This document shows positions 51,612 through 61,996 of a stretch of DNA of 64,000 bases, in pieces. The first letter of the stretch is position 1, and each line of letters begins with the position of its first letter. Below the pieces are notes generated by a model that was given only the letters and a program-made list of their open reading frames with translations, did not search any database and was not told the origin of the DNA. Origin of the DNA: Mesaphorura yosii (Eukaryota > Arthropoda > Collembola > Poduromorpha > Tullbergiidae); the NCBI GenBank assembly GCA_009869945.1, contig WIXG01000032.1, positions 248,001 to 312,000 of the forward strand. The letters are read 5' to 3'. Made by a program: the position numbers and the translations under genes.

Positions 51612-52592
51612 ACAAGGAGCAACCCAGTCAAATATATTGATGCTCGTGTCCTGAGTCAAGATGTCAAGAAGTCGTGTTTAACTGAAAATATAAAAGTCCC
51701 CAAAGAGCAGAATTCAACTCGACGTCTTTCTACAATTACGCAACATGCAAAGTAATACAAAATCGATACGAATAATTTTGCAATTAAGTCAGCCATTTTC
51801 GTGAGAGTAAAGCTTAAAGCTTGAATCAATTAATTATCTATGCAACTTATGCGAGTACTTCTGTTCTCTTTGTATTGTGTTTATTTGCACCATGTATTTC
51901 GAATCTCTGAACAAAAATTCATTGGAATTCCTCAATTTGTCACCAGAGATTGGGATTTATAATTGTGATTTTTCATTTACTAGCTTGTCTGTCAGACTCA
52001 TGATTGTAAAATTGTTCATTCAATGATTTTATCGTTGGCAAAACTCCGCAATAAAATAAATTGTAATGAAGGAGCGAGCAGTGAATGTGTCACATGAAAG
52101 CGTTCAAATAACGCAGCTTAAATCCAAAGAAGAATTCCTGACGTCGTTCGTCGCTGGCAATGCAGCATATTTTAGCCCGAGCGAAACGAGTTACGTAAGG
52201 TACGAAGTTAAAAACCGTCGCCCTTGATGATTACGATGAGTCGTAATGCCGTCGGAGTGGCAAGCAGGCGTGGAATGGTCAATGACTTTGGTCTGATCGG
52301 AAAGTGCAGAACAGCAGAACTCGACAGTGACTCGTCCTCATGCGGGTGCTTCGTTGTTGCGAATACCGGTTTCACAACACATGATTCAATCCCTTCGTGA
52401 GGATTTGCAATTTGCCAATTGATTCGTTACCCAAACTCGTACGAAAGAGCTTTCGTGCTGGCAGATCTTAACCTGTTTTTTTTCACAGTTACGCGCAATT
52501 CCTGAGTTTAATCAACCTGTTAGGCCCGAGTAATCGGTTCAGTCTACGGAGTGAACTTCCCGACGGCAGAACCATTATCTTGGCCGGCCATC
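51612..52592 (+). other. VAMP7 3' UTR and upstream region of the next gene
   Basis: Overlapping AATAAA signals at 52050-52060 probably end VAMP7. A strong acceptor-like tract (T-run plus CACAG) ends at 52488, 104 bp before the next ATG, suggesting that the following gene has an upstream non-coding exon. No coding sequence was recognised. Confidence 0.5.
52050..52060 (+). terminator. Poly(A) signals of VAMP7
   Basis: Two overlapping AATAAA hexamers 440 bp after the VAMP7 stop codon. Confidence 0.5.
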
Positions 52593-54124
52593 ATGTATAA
52601 CATTTTCGTTGTAAGCTGGAATTGTCCATTTGCCCTTTGTGACTGTGCCGGTGACCTTGCACTGAATTTTGCACTTTTGTTTTGGCTCGCAGAGAAACCG
52701 AGGCTGGATCTGTGTGGCGTCCTGCGCGCTGACGTTTCTGGCGTTGCTGGTCACAGTCACCGACTCGCAGGGCGTGAGCGAGGCCGCCTGGCCGTACCAC
52801 TTCTACGCTCCTGCCTACAGCCACTCTGCAGTGGGGCCGGTGGTCATCCAGACGCCATACCACTACCTGGGCGCAAATCGCGACCGACGCATACTGAGCC
52901 TCTTTAAGAAAGGTGCGGGCCCTCAACTAGTAATTAGGCAAAAGCAAACCGGGCACGGGCACGGGCACGGGCACGGGTGGGGACACGGACACGGTGGTGG
53001 TGGACATAGTAGTGGAGGAAGCAGCGGAGGTTAATTCACATCTCCATGGGCTCTGGACTCAACTGTTCACTGCCGCCGCCGCAGGTGGAGCGAAACTAAC
53101 CACCTTTCCTTCTGTTCTGTTCCTTCGCAGGCTCAAGCAGTGGCGGACTCTTGAAGGGATGGCTGCCAAAGAAGAGCTTCGGAGTGCACGTAACCGGTGA
53201 GCCAAAATTTCCTTTCCTGATTAAAGCATTCAAGGGATACGCGCACTCATTTCCGGTCGAGGTCTCGGACTCTTAAGAAAGGTTTCTAATTCCTCAGTGT
53301 GGAATCTCGCTTCAGACAGCACGGCATTCATTCCTTCTTATCAATAAACAACAAAGCAATTCAGAGGTAGACAAGGCGGAGAAAGAACCACATGATGAAG
53401 TAACGAGAGACCAGGCAGGCAGGCGAAAAAGTTGTCGGACAACAAATTTGCAAAGTGATGGTTGCGTTCTTGTCGTGTGCAATGAAAATACAGCAATGAG
53501 AATGAGCAGAGGGTCAAGCCAGGTAGGGTTCGGAGACCGGACACACAGACACTCGTGCCACCGCCGCCATGGCCCGTGGCAATTACAAATTGTACTACTC
53601 TCGAGACGAAGCTCGACTGGCGATTTCGGCTCGAGACACGTGATCCGGCCGACCCGTCATTGAGACAAGACTTGTTTTGGGTCCACGAATGCTGTCTCTG
53701 CTGCACTGTGTTGTTACATTTTATGTGTTTGTTGTGTAATCTCGCAGGTGGGCTTGGCTTCTCGTTCGGTGGCAAGAAAGAGGAGAAGAAGGAAGAGCAC
53801 CACCATCAGGGCTACGGATGGGGGTCGTACAAACCCCATCATGGGTGGGGGAGCTATCATAAGCCAAACCACGGGTGGGGAAGCTACCATCATCCGCACA
53901 GCCAGCATTCGTACGGCTACGGTGGCTACGATGACGAGTACAGCTACGACGACACCGAACGCAGCGCCATCACCGGTCTGGACGTGGACATGGACGAGGA
54001 GGACGCTGAGATCGAGGCGGAGGAGCGCGCTGACCTCCGACCCAGACTTCTGCTTCTCGACAACCTGTACGAGGACGAGGACGAGCCTTTCCTGTACGCC
54101 CCCATCGAGGACGAGTACTATTAG
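52593..54124 (+). CDS. Unrecognised secreted Gly/His/Trp-rich protein with acidic tail
   Basis: Function unknown. Four exons: 52593-52610, 52693-53029, 53131-53196 and 53748-54124 (stop TAG). Phases match and give 265 residues. The first exon encodes only MYNIFV. The next begins with a charged RNRGW and a hydrophobic signal sequence (VASCALTFLALLVTVTDSQG), so the protein is probably secreted. Order after that: an aromatic/His segment (WPYHFYAPAYSH, PYHYLG), a (GH)n run with GHGHGHGHGWGHGHGGGG, a Gly/Ser linker, a Lys-rich patch (GGKKEEKKEE), three GWGSY repeats separated by His/Pro/Lys (KPHH, HKPNH), a Tyr/Gly/Asp stretch, and a strongly acidic tail. Exon 3 is 66 bp with phase 1 at both ends, so it can be skipped. 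An internal donor (AAAG|GTGCGG near 52911) would remove the (GH)n run in the same phase. Composition suggests a cuticle, silk, glue or metal-binding extracellular protein, which is inference only. Confidence 0.8.
52950..52980 (+). repeat. GGGCAC hexamer tandem repeat in coding sequence
   Basis: About four direct copies of GGGCAC encode the Gly-His run of the secreted protein. The tract is likely length-variable between individuals. Confidence 0.7.
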
Positions 54125-54320
54125 TCCCTACCCATGAAGGAATTATTCAGGTTGCCAAATACTTGAGTCTTGGACGGGAGCGTTGCATTTTGTGTATTCA
54201 GAAATTTTAAAAATTTGTGGACGAGATTTTAAATTGTTTTGGGGTCTGATCTGGGCAGTCATTGGGATAAAGTTCACGTTCACTGCGAGACTCTGCACGT
54301 GGACGTGGAGGTGAAAGTTG

Positions 54321-54326
54321 AATAAA
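54321..54326 (+). terminator. Poly(A) signal of the secreted Gly/His-rich gene
   Basis: AATAAA about 200 bp after the stop codon. Confidence 0.6.
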
Positions 54327-55760
54327 ATTTGCCCGGCTGATGCAGTCTGCGTTTTAATTACCTCGTCAGCTCATTTCACATTACACGTGTGTGCGACTTT
54401 GAATTATTCAAATTGGCGTGGGAACTATTTGCAAAAACTTTTAGCAAACTTGGGATTCCAGTGAAAGCACACTCTTCCCGTGCAGCAGAGGAAGGCGATT
54501 GCAAAAGAAACGAGAAGAAAGTGCTCAAGAATCGTTTGAATACAGCATTTGTGGGAAAGACGACTTTCTTTCTGCTCTGTCACTGGTGCTGGATCGCAAA
54601 CATGCGAATGTCAGCATTAATCACCCGCCCGCCCTGCTTTGCTGGCTGCATCAGTAGCAGTAGCAGCTCGGAAAGGCAACATTATTATCGTATTCATTAT
54701 TGAGTCATTGCGTTGGCTGTTGGTGAGGACGGCATGAAAAGACGACATACATTTCTTATTATTGGATAAAGTTGCCAATCACCGAGTTGTTGGGACGCAC
54801 GAGCGAGAAACAGCATCTTGAGTGGTTTGATTCCGCCGCAGTTCCTTGAAAAGATGAGAATTGACTTTGCACTTTGGCTCTGCTTTCTTCTGCAGCAAGA
54901 AGGCAGGCAGGCAGGTTGGCTGCGTTTGCGTGAGCGCGCGTTATTAATGGTGAAAGTTGGCTGGGCTGGCAGGCAGGGTTGTCGGTCCCTCCGGCGAGGC
55001 AGAGTGACTGTGTGGCATTGTGAGATGATCCCGTTCTCAATAATCCCTGAGCATGAAGCCCCCTCGCAGGATGAAGTCAGACAGATAAGTAAGTCAGGGA
55101 GGCAGGCAGGCAGACAGACAGGGAAAGCACGGCGAGCGAGTGAAAGTGGAAAGAGAAAAGAAATTAAGCAAAGTTGGAGCAGAGCCGTGTTCGGTGGGAC
55201 GGAGACGCGAGAAGGAGCAGAGCGAAGAAGCCTGTGCCTCTCTGTGAATGCGGTGCTGAATATGAGCTTGACACATCCAAAGCCAGACTTTCCCACTCTC
55301 CTCCGCTGCTGTCGTTACCTGAGCGGGCGTCTGGAGAAAGTCTTTCAGTGAAAGCGAGTGGCGAAGGAAGGACGAGCCTGTGCCTGTCTGGAGAAGAACA
55401 CGACCACTTGACTCAGTCTCTTCTGCACTACTCTGCTCTGCATTGTTGTGTTGTGCTGTTGTGTGGGGAGCGGACGACAAATCACTCACATTTTAAATTA
55501 CTTTTTTCATTTCACATTCACACCATCGCACAGATCAATAATCGATTTCTCAATTCTAGACTCTTCATCTCTGCTGGCTGGCTCGGACGGGATGCTGCTG
55601 ATCTCTGCGTGCGTGCACAGCGTGGCTGTGGCTTAGCGCGGCTGAAGCAACGGTCGATATTAATTAGTCATCTGCCAATTGCACTGCGGTGTTTAGTGTT
55701 CGCTCATTTTGTCCGTGCGTGTGGCACTCGTGCGAGTAAAGTGACTGCAGCAGCAGCAGG
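54327..55760. other. Intergenic interval upstream of the LCCH3-like gene
   Basis: No supported exon. It contains short GGCA/GGCAG microsatellites (near 54900-54915 and 55100-55120). The promoter of the receptor gene should lie near its right end but was not located. Confidence 0.5.
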
Positions 55761-58183
55761 ATGAAGACGAAACTGTTAATTGTCTGTTCCTGGATCTTTC
55801 ACTGGACCACATTTTCCAAGTAATGCAAATTAGATCCACGTTTCTTAGCTATCAACTCTTAACTCGGTAAATTGCCGTGTTATTTGCAGCTTGATGTTTG
55901 GGTCGTCGGCAACCTCGAGCGAGAAACTGGAGAACGTGACTCAGACGCTATCAAAACTACTCAAAGACTATGATATAAGACTTCGGCCGAATTTCGGAGG
56001 TGAGCTCGCCTGCCTGCTTTGTGTCGCTACACAAACGTGGCGAGGTTTATGTCCCCATTAAATTTTATGGAGTGAAAGTGGGACAGGAGGCCCGAGATTG
56101 CTTTGTGCTCTCGTCCTCTCGACATTCCCCATTTGCTATTCGCTTCACGGTTGTGCAGCCAGAAATGAGTGCTGGAGGAAGTGATACTAAACTTTCATGA
56201 GCTGGCCTTCACTTCACGTGCGAAAAGTGAGCACATTTATGCGAGTTGCGAGAGCGGGTGACACGAGTCGATGAGAGGTAGGCAGGCAGGAAATCGGGAC
56301 GCTCGTAAAGATGCTTCTCGCAAATTATTCAGTGTGATGGTCAATAAAGGCCAGGCCAGAGCGAACAGCGAAGGAAGAATTGGAGTGAAAAAAAGTATTT
56401 GAATTTTGCCTGGGTCTTGCAGGGGAGCCGCTGTATGTCGGAATGGATCTGACAATAGCCAGCTTTGATCATATCTCTGAAGTCAACATGGTAAGCCACT
56501 AACGAGTGCGAACGAGAAGAAAGAATGGAATGATGCCATGCCTTACGCTGTTGCGTTGTAGGATTACACAATTACAATGTACCTTAATCAGTACTGGAAG
56601 GACGACCGACTGGCCTTCAGTTCGGAGTCCGAGGTGCTGACACTCAGCGGCGATTTCTCCTCAAAAGTCTGGGTGCCAGACACTTTGTAAGTTGAGGACC
56701 CACACTTCTTTAGTGGGCATATTTTGCATTGCTTGATTGCATTATTTGGTTGGGTCCCACAGTTTTGCGAACGATAAAAACAGTTTTCTCCACGACGTCA
56801 CAGAGAAGAACAAAATGGTGCGGCTATACGGCGACGGGAGCATCACGTACGGAATGCGGTTCACAACCACGGTGAGCTTTCAACTCGAATAACTCGTTAG
56901 TAGAACTCGTTAATGTTTTTGTTTTACTGCAGCTGGCCTGCATGATGGAGTTCAAAACATTCCCGTTGGACAGCCAAAACTGTTCTGTGGAAATTGAGAG
57001 CTGTATGTCGAATGGCTATCAGTCGAAATATTTGCATTTCGTGATGTCTGAACTGTTCCCTCTCGTTGACAGATGGCTACACGGTCTCAGACGTGGTCAT
57101 GTACTGGAAAGACACGCCTGTGCTGGGAGTGTCGGACGCCGACATTCCGCAGTTTACGATAATCGGGTACGGGATCCACGACCGGATCGAGACGCTGGCG
57201 ACGGGCGTATACCAGCGTCTCTCGCTGTCTTTCAAGCTGCAGCGCAACGTGGGCTACTTCATCTTCCAAACGTATCTGCCCTCGATCCTCATCGTCATGC
57301 TCTCGTGGGTCTCCTTCTGGATCAACCACGAGGCGACGAGCGCCCGCGTGGCGCTCGGCATCACGACCGTGCTCACGATGACCACAATTAGCACTGGCGT
57401 CCGCTCTTCGCTCCCTCGTATCTCGTACGTCAAGGCCATCGACGTGTACTTGGTCATGTGCTTCGTCTTTGTCTTTGCCGCCCTGCTCGAGTACGCCGCG
57501 GTCAACTATACGTACTGGGGAGCACGCGCCAAGAAGAAGAACAAGTGCAGAGCGGGCACTCCCACCAAGAGACTTGCTCACCAGTGTGGGCCCGGAGGAA
57601 ACGAGGAGATCATCGAGCTGCACGTAAGTACCGTCAAAAATTCAAGTCAGGCCTTTGATGCACGTATGCAAGGAGTGTGGTTTTTGCTTTTGCCCTGCAG
57701 GAGCTCCAGCTTTCGCCGATCCCCTCCATCCGCCAGCGGTCACACCACTTTGGCGCCAGTTCACGCAGCGATCCCTCCAGCGCGGCCAACTCGCCCAAGT
57801 ACCCGCCTAGTTTCAGAATCCACCGCCCGCACTACCCGCTCGCAACATCACCAACTCTCTACTCGGGCGGTGCCTACAACCGCACCGGATCACTCGGTGG
57901 CTCCGCACGGCGGCGCAGGGGCGGGCCCAGTCGGAGCAGCAGCAGCAATATGCCCCGCCAGAGCATATACGGGCCTGGTGTGATAGGCGCCGTGGCAGGA
58001 GGCGGCGGAGGTCAGCAGCCCAGAAATGTACGCATGTTTGATTCACTACGGAATCGTGCAAGTGCAATCAAACAGTCGATTCCTAGAATTCGTGACGTGA
58101 ACGTCATTGACAAATTCTCACGAGTGATTTTCCCCGTTTCGTTCATTGTGTTCAATGCCATTTACTGGTGTTTCTATTTGTAA
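55761..58183 (+). CDS. Lcch3: Cys-loop ligand-gated chloride channel, GABA receptor beta-like (LCCH3 type)
   Basis: Pentameric neurotransmitter-gated channel subunit of the nervous system. Eight exons: 55761-55819, 55890-55999, 56423-56490, 56562-56686, 56763-56871, 56933-57002, 57073-57623 and 57701-58183 (stop TAA). All phases match and give 524 residues. Features in order: signal peptide ([15 protein letters not shown]), extracellular domain ([46 protein letters not shown]), Cys-loop [15 protein letters not shown], and TM1-TM3 from [15 protein letters not shown] on. TM2 carries the anion-channel [14 protein letters not shown] in place of PARVALG, as in LCCH3. The intracellular loop is long, Ser/Gly/Arg-rich and divergent. 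TM4 follows [17 protein letters not shown]. The extracellular and TM core is nearly identical to insect LCCH3; only the loop is lineage-specific. Confidence 0.95.
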
Positions 58184-58743
58184 GGCTTCCGGAAGTGAGA
58201 CCAGAAGCTTCTGAGGCTTCTGGGCGGTGTGATACTCAAAACGCGTGATAAGTGACGAGTGTTTCCTGCTTCAGGCTGACCAATACAAGCACGCACGTAG
58301 TGAGCAGTTAGGGGCGTGGTGCGAGATTTCGATTTTGAAAGACGCGTACTCCGTTTCTACATATAATGCAATACACCAGCCATAAACTAAGCCATATTCT
58401 AATAATCTCGTGGTTTAATAATTAAAGAATTAAACTGCACTTGAATTATTCAGGTGTGAGCCAAAGCCAAATTCCCAACTTCTGTTCCTCTTCGAAGTCT
58501 TCGAGCCCGTCTCGTGCGTGCTGGGTACGAGATGAGAGTTGCACAATTTGTTCAGCGCTGAACGCGGCTGACCACGAAACCACTTTTGTAAGTATCCTGT
58601 CCTCACCCACCCACCCACGCCCATGTGATGCCAAATGTATACGGCTTAGAACACATAGCGTAGTGATCATCCGTAGAATCAGCAATCAGTAATCATTGAA
58701 TAAAGTCAAGGCAATTGTTTAACCGGTAGGCAGGCACGATCAT
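58184..58743 (+). other. LCCH3-like 3' UTR
   Basis: 560 bp between two convergent genes. A plus-strand AATAAA at 58699-58704 lies 516 bp after the LCCH3 stop. No coding sequence was seen. Confidence 0.5.
58699..58704 (+). terminator. Poly(A) signal of the LCCH3-like gene
   Basis: Perfect AATAAA 516 bp after the stop, so cleavage would fall close to or inside the convergent Ly6-like gene's last codons. Confidence 0.5.
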
Positions 58744-58748
58744 TTATT
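58743..58748 (-). terminator. Poly(A) signal overlapping the Ly6-like stop codon
   Basis: The minus strand reads AAATAAATG at the end of the gene, so the hexamer AATAAA contains the TAA stop codon itself (58744-58746). If used, the 3' UTR would be only about 10-30 nt. Confidence 0.45.
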
Positions 58749-59734
58749 TCCAGGGTATAAGGATGAAAGTTACTGCCAATGCCAGGGCAAGGAGCAGTTG
58801 TAAACTGCACCCGGCGCCGGCGGGCAGTCGCCATGCTCCATTGCAGTAGTCTCCTTTGCAGATGCACACTTCGTGGATGCGCCCGCCCCGCGACTCTTTG
58901 TAGCAGCCCGAGTCCAGCAGCTTCCCGTTGTCCTGCGTGACCGTCCCACAAAAGTGGGTCTCGTTGACCAGCGTCTTGTCGTCGTCGTTGTTGAAGATGG
59001 AGTACTTGACACACGTCGCATGTGAACAGAAACACGCCTCACTAAAGTTGATGCAGTAGTCACGCACAGCGCGCGGGTGGGGGCGCTTTGACGAGTTTGA
59101 GTCTGGAACACGAACAGTGAGAATTCTAGGAAACGTGCACAAGCACGACGCATGCATGGCGATTGGCGAAGGACTTACACGCATACACGATCGGGTCGAA
59201 GCACGCTGCAGCCGGGTTGTCTTCCTTCACCTGGGCGCAGGTTCTAGAAATATTCGACGTTGGGATCTCGGGCGGCCTGTTTTGCGTCTGCTCGTTGCCG
59301 GGCCATGTGTACTGCATGCAGCAGCTGCGGTCTCCCGAGCTGGTCATACAGCCGGTGCTCGTCGTGGCGTCTCCCTCGCCCACATCGTCATCTGCTCGTG
59401 ACTCCACCGCTCTCGGGAGGCGGAGCGCCGGCGGTGCTGGGCCGTCACTCTCGACACCTAAAAAGCAGTAATAAGGAACAGTTTCCTTGTACCTTTCTTC
59501 TAACTTGTCCTATGAACGCGCACCTTCGATCGAGAGGCTCCTGGACACGAAGGAGTGCGCCTCGCCGTCCTCTCCGTGTGCCTCCAAGATATTCGCCCGC
59601 AAATTTTCGATCTTACTAGAGCTCGGTGTAATTATATGCGTGAATACGAAGTAGGCGAAGAGTAAAAAGTACAGCGAAGAACCTAAGAAACTACTGGGTC
59701 GTAGGAAACGTGGAGCTGGCCTCCGCTTCACCAT
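58744..59734 (-). CDS. Ly6/uPAR-like cysteine-rich membrane protein
   Basis: Specific function unknown. Three exons: 59734-59524, 59457-59179 and 59102-58744 (stop TAA), in phase, 282 residues. An N-terminal basic stretch (MVKRRPAPRFLR) precedes a hydrophobic helix (SLYFLLFAYFVFTHII) that could be an uncleaved signal anchor or a signal peptide. Then come a charged linker and two Cys-rich parts: an upstream one (TGCMTSSGDRSCCMQ, ISRTCAQ, AACFDP) and a downstream one (YCINFSEACFCSHATC, HFCGTVT, SGCYKE). The domain ends in CICKGDYCNGA, the typical CxCxxxxCN signature of three-finger folds. The last 25 residues are hydrophobic (LQLLLALALAVTFILI), as in a GPI-anchoring signal. TGF-beta type I receptor ectodomains share the fold, but no GS or kinase domain follows. 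Confidence 0.8.
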
Positions 59735-60212
59735 TGCCAAATGTTAATTGCTATTGCGATTGTGCAGTGCGTACTTTAGAAAAGCAGCAGAAAGTTGGCA
59801 CTGCCCGTGTGTGAACAATTCTGGAATGGAACGGAGCGACAGTTGACAAATGGGGACAAGTGGATAGAGCAGCGGTTTGAATATACCGACCTATCTGATC
59901 GGCCTTTATCAGCAAAGTAGCGCGTGAACTTTATCTGCGTGTGTACGAGGCAGTGGAATTGCAACGAGTAGAAATGAATATTTGCCGTATCTTATCTTGG
60001 ACCCCGTAAACGAGTTTCAGTGAGTAAGGAAATGTAGCCATACAGGCGATACAAGAGATTGTCGAGACCAATTGAAATGAACAATTTTATTTAAGGATTT
60101 ATGTCATAAATATTCAAAGACTGAAATACTTGAACTTCGTCAGGCTGGCTACTTGAACTAGTAAGCTATTAATTTAGAGTGAAGGAGAGTCAACTTGTCT
60201 GTGGGAAGCTGG
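59735..60212. promoter_or_regulatory. Promoter interval of the Ly6-like gene with WGATAR cluster
   Basis: Upstream of the minus-strand ATG are four matches to WGATAR (read on the minus strand) at 59891-59896, 59906-59911, 59931-59936 and 59992-59997. A GATA-factor-controlled promoter is possible. No TATA box was identified. Confidence 0.3.
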
Positions 60213-60858
60213 TCATAGATCTCGATGCATATCCTCGTTCGTTGGTACTGATGATGGCGGTGTTGAGAATCCATATCCCTATTACACGAGGTGACAAAAA
60301 TTATACGACTCCACACGTCTACGGCCTACTGTTACGCCAGCCAACTGACTGAACTCACTCACTTTGTTGGGGCCCACGCCGTCGTCGTTATCTTGATCTT
60401 TCTGTTGATCATCTTCGTCTTCACTGGACGACAGCCCCAAAGCTGATAATCTCTTCCCGAACGGGTGGGTTGGAGATCGTGTCCGCTTTGGGCTTGGAGG
60501 CTTAAACTCCTGTGCAAGGCACGAAGAAATTAGTATTCTACAAGCAGTTATACAGAGATTTGTGTCTGGACAAGTCAAGATTACATGACAAACTCACACT
60601 TGCCTTCGTGTCCATCGTCAGGCCAAGGTCACCACCATCCAAATTATTGCTAGCTTTCGCGCTGGAGTCAAGGTGGAGAGACGAGAATCTTCTCTTGCAG
60701 TCTCGGGCCAGGCGCTGGTCCTCATCTGGACAATCTGGAGCCTGCTTCGGTTCCTCCTTCCGATGGCACTCACGCTGAATTAAGTCTTTTCGGTTCGGTT
60801 TTAAGATGATCCTGTTTGAATTGGTAGAGCACCAACACTTGCCAACTTGGACTCTCAT
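60213..60858 (-). CDS. Unrecognised small charged protein, 155 aa
   Basis: I do not recognise the family. Three exons join in phase 0: 60858-60604, 60509-60363 and 60278-60213 (stop TGA). The first junction requires a GC donor (AAG|GCAAGT); using the nearby GT would run into a stop. The predicted protein is hydrophilic with no signal or membrane segment: a basic/acidic N-terminal part (IILKPNRKDLIQRECHRK), DCKRRFSSLHLDSS, then a Pro/Ser/Arg segment (FKPPSPKRTRSPTHPFGKR) of SP/TP-site type, an acidic run (SSSEDEDDQQKDQDNDD), and a short tail (GYGFSTPPSSVPTNEDM). Such a profile fits a nuclear or phosphoregulated protein, which is inference. The true start may be an upstream exon, and the third exon is the least certain. 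Confidence 0.55.
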
Positions 60859-61996
60859 TTTGAGTCTAATCTGCAATTTGCTATAAACTGTTAACGCTGT
60901 TTAGCTGTCTAAAGTTAACTAACCTCTAATCGTTATGTTTTGGTATAAAAAACGTCCGAACTCGATACTCGTCTGCTCTCTAAGAGATGTGAAGTCAAAC
61001 TACGTTGTCTACGTATTTCGTGTGTTGTTGTTGACCTGACGCTCGATGAATTTCATCTTATTTACATATCTCCTCGCCAATATCTCTTGCGTACAAAAAG
61101 AAGAATAAGAAAACACATGAGTCATTACTACTTGATTATCAGATCGTAAGCACGCAGTCACTACGCATTTGTAATGACTGTCATCGGTTTAAGCATCGAT
61201 TACAACCGTGACTATAATAACTTGTGGAATTTGGCTTGGCAAATTAAGGCAGAAAAGAAAGCAAGATTGGATCTCAAAACCGCCCAGAGAAAATTGCGGC
61301 CTGAATAGACAACAGTGATAAGTGCATTGAAAGTTTTGAGCTATGTGTTTGGCAGTTTCACCTGTTTAGAGTTGTCTAGGCTATAATTACATTCAGCAAC
61401 CATTCATAAAGCGGGTCCTCGTTGGGGTCGTTGGGGAGTCTATCCGTCCGTTTTATAGTATTTACAGTCTGAATATTAATGGGAATTCATTGTTCCAAGT
61501 TAGACGGATGGCAGGCAGCTACGGAACACCGATTTTGGTCTGCATTCGGCATTCAGACAATTCAGAGAGCGTTCAGCTCGAGTGTGCTTGTGCCTTACGA
61601 ATATTGCAATTCGCGTCACCCAATTCGTATTGCACAATTCTGTTGAGAAAAACACTACAAAACAAATTAGCGTCCGTCTCATTTTATTGGGGAGCCATGC
61701 CACAGCCCAGCGGTGTGCAAACAAGTGGCTAGCCGGACAATGGAATAATTAATTCGTTCTTCATTGTGCACTGACTGAGTGAGTGTTCCTGGAGCAACAC
61801 AAGACTACAAGTACGAAATACGCAGAGTCGTAAATTAAGAGCGAAATCGCGCCAGTACGTCATGCCCCAATTTCACCCGACGACGACGACTGTTGCTGCG
61901 GTGAAGCGAATCGACAAATGCAACTCCAAGTTCAACCCTCATTTGTAATTTGGCACTCCTTCTAGTCGGTTCCTCCAAAATGCAGTGAAAGTGATC
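60859..61996. other. Divergent intergenic interval before the GPCR gene
   Basis: Contains the promoter regions of the minus-strand 155-aa gene and probably of the GPCR. A plus-strand TATAAAA is at 60944-60950, too far from the GPCR ATG unless a 5' intron exists. No coding exon was recognised. Confidence 0.4.

Noticed and set aside
58744-59734. TGF-beta or activin receptor
   Set aside because: The Cys-rich domain has the three-finger look, but no GS box or kinase domain follows; the protein ends in a hydrophobic tail.
60213-60278. Alternative frame in the last exon of the 155-aa gene (reads through ICIEIYDQLPTDKL)
   Set aside because: It looks protein-like, but no donor in the preceding exon gives the required phase, so phase 0 with the TGA stop was kept.
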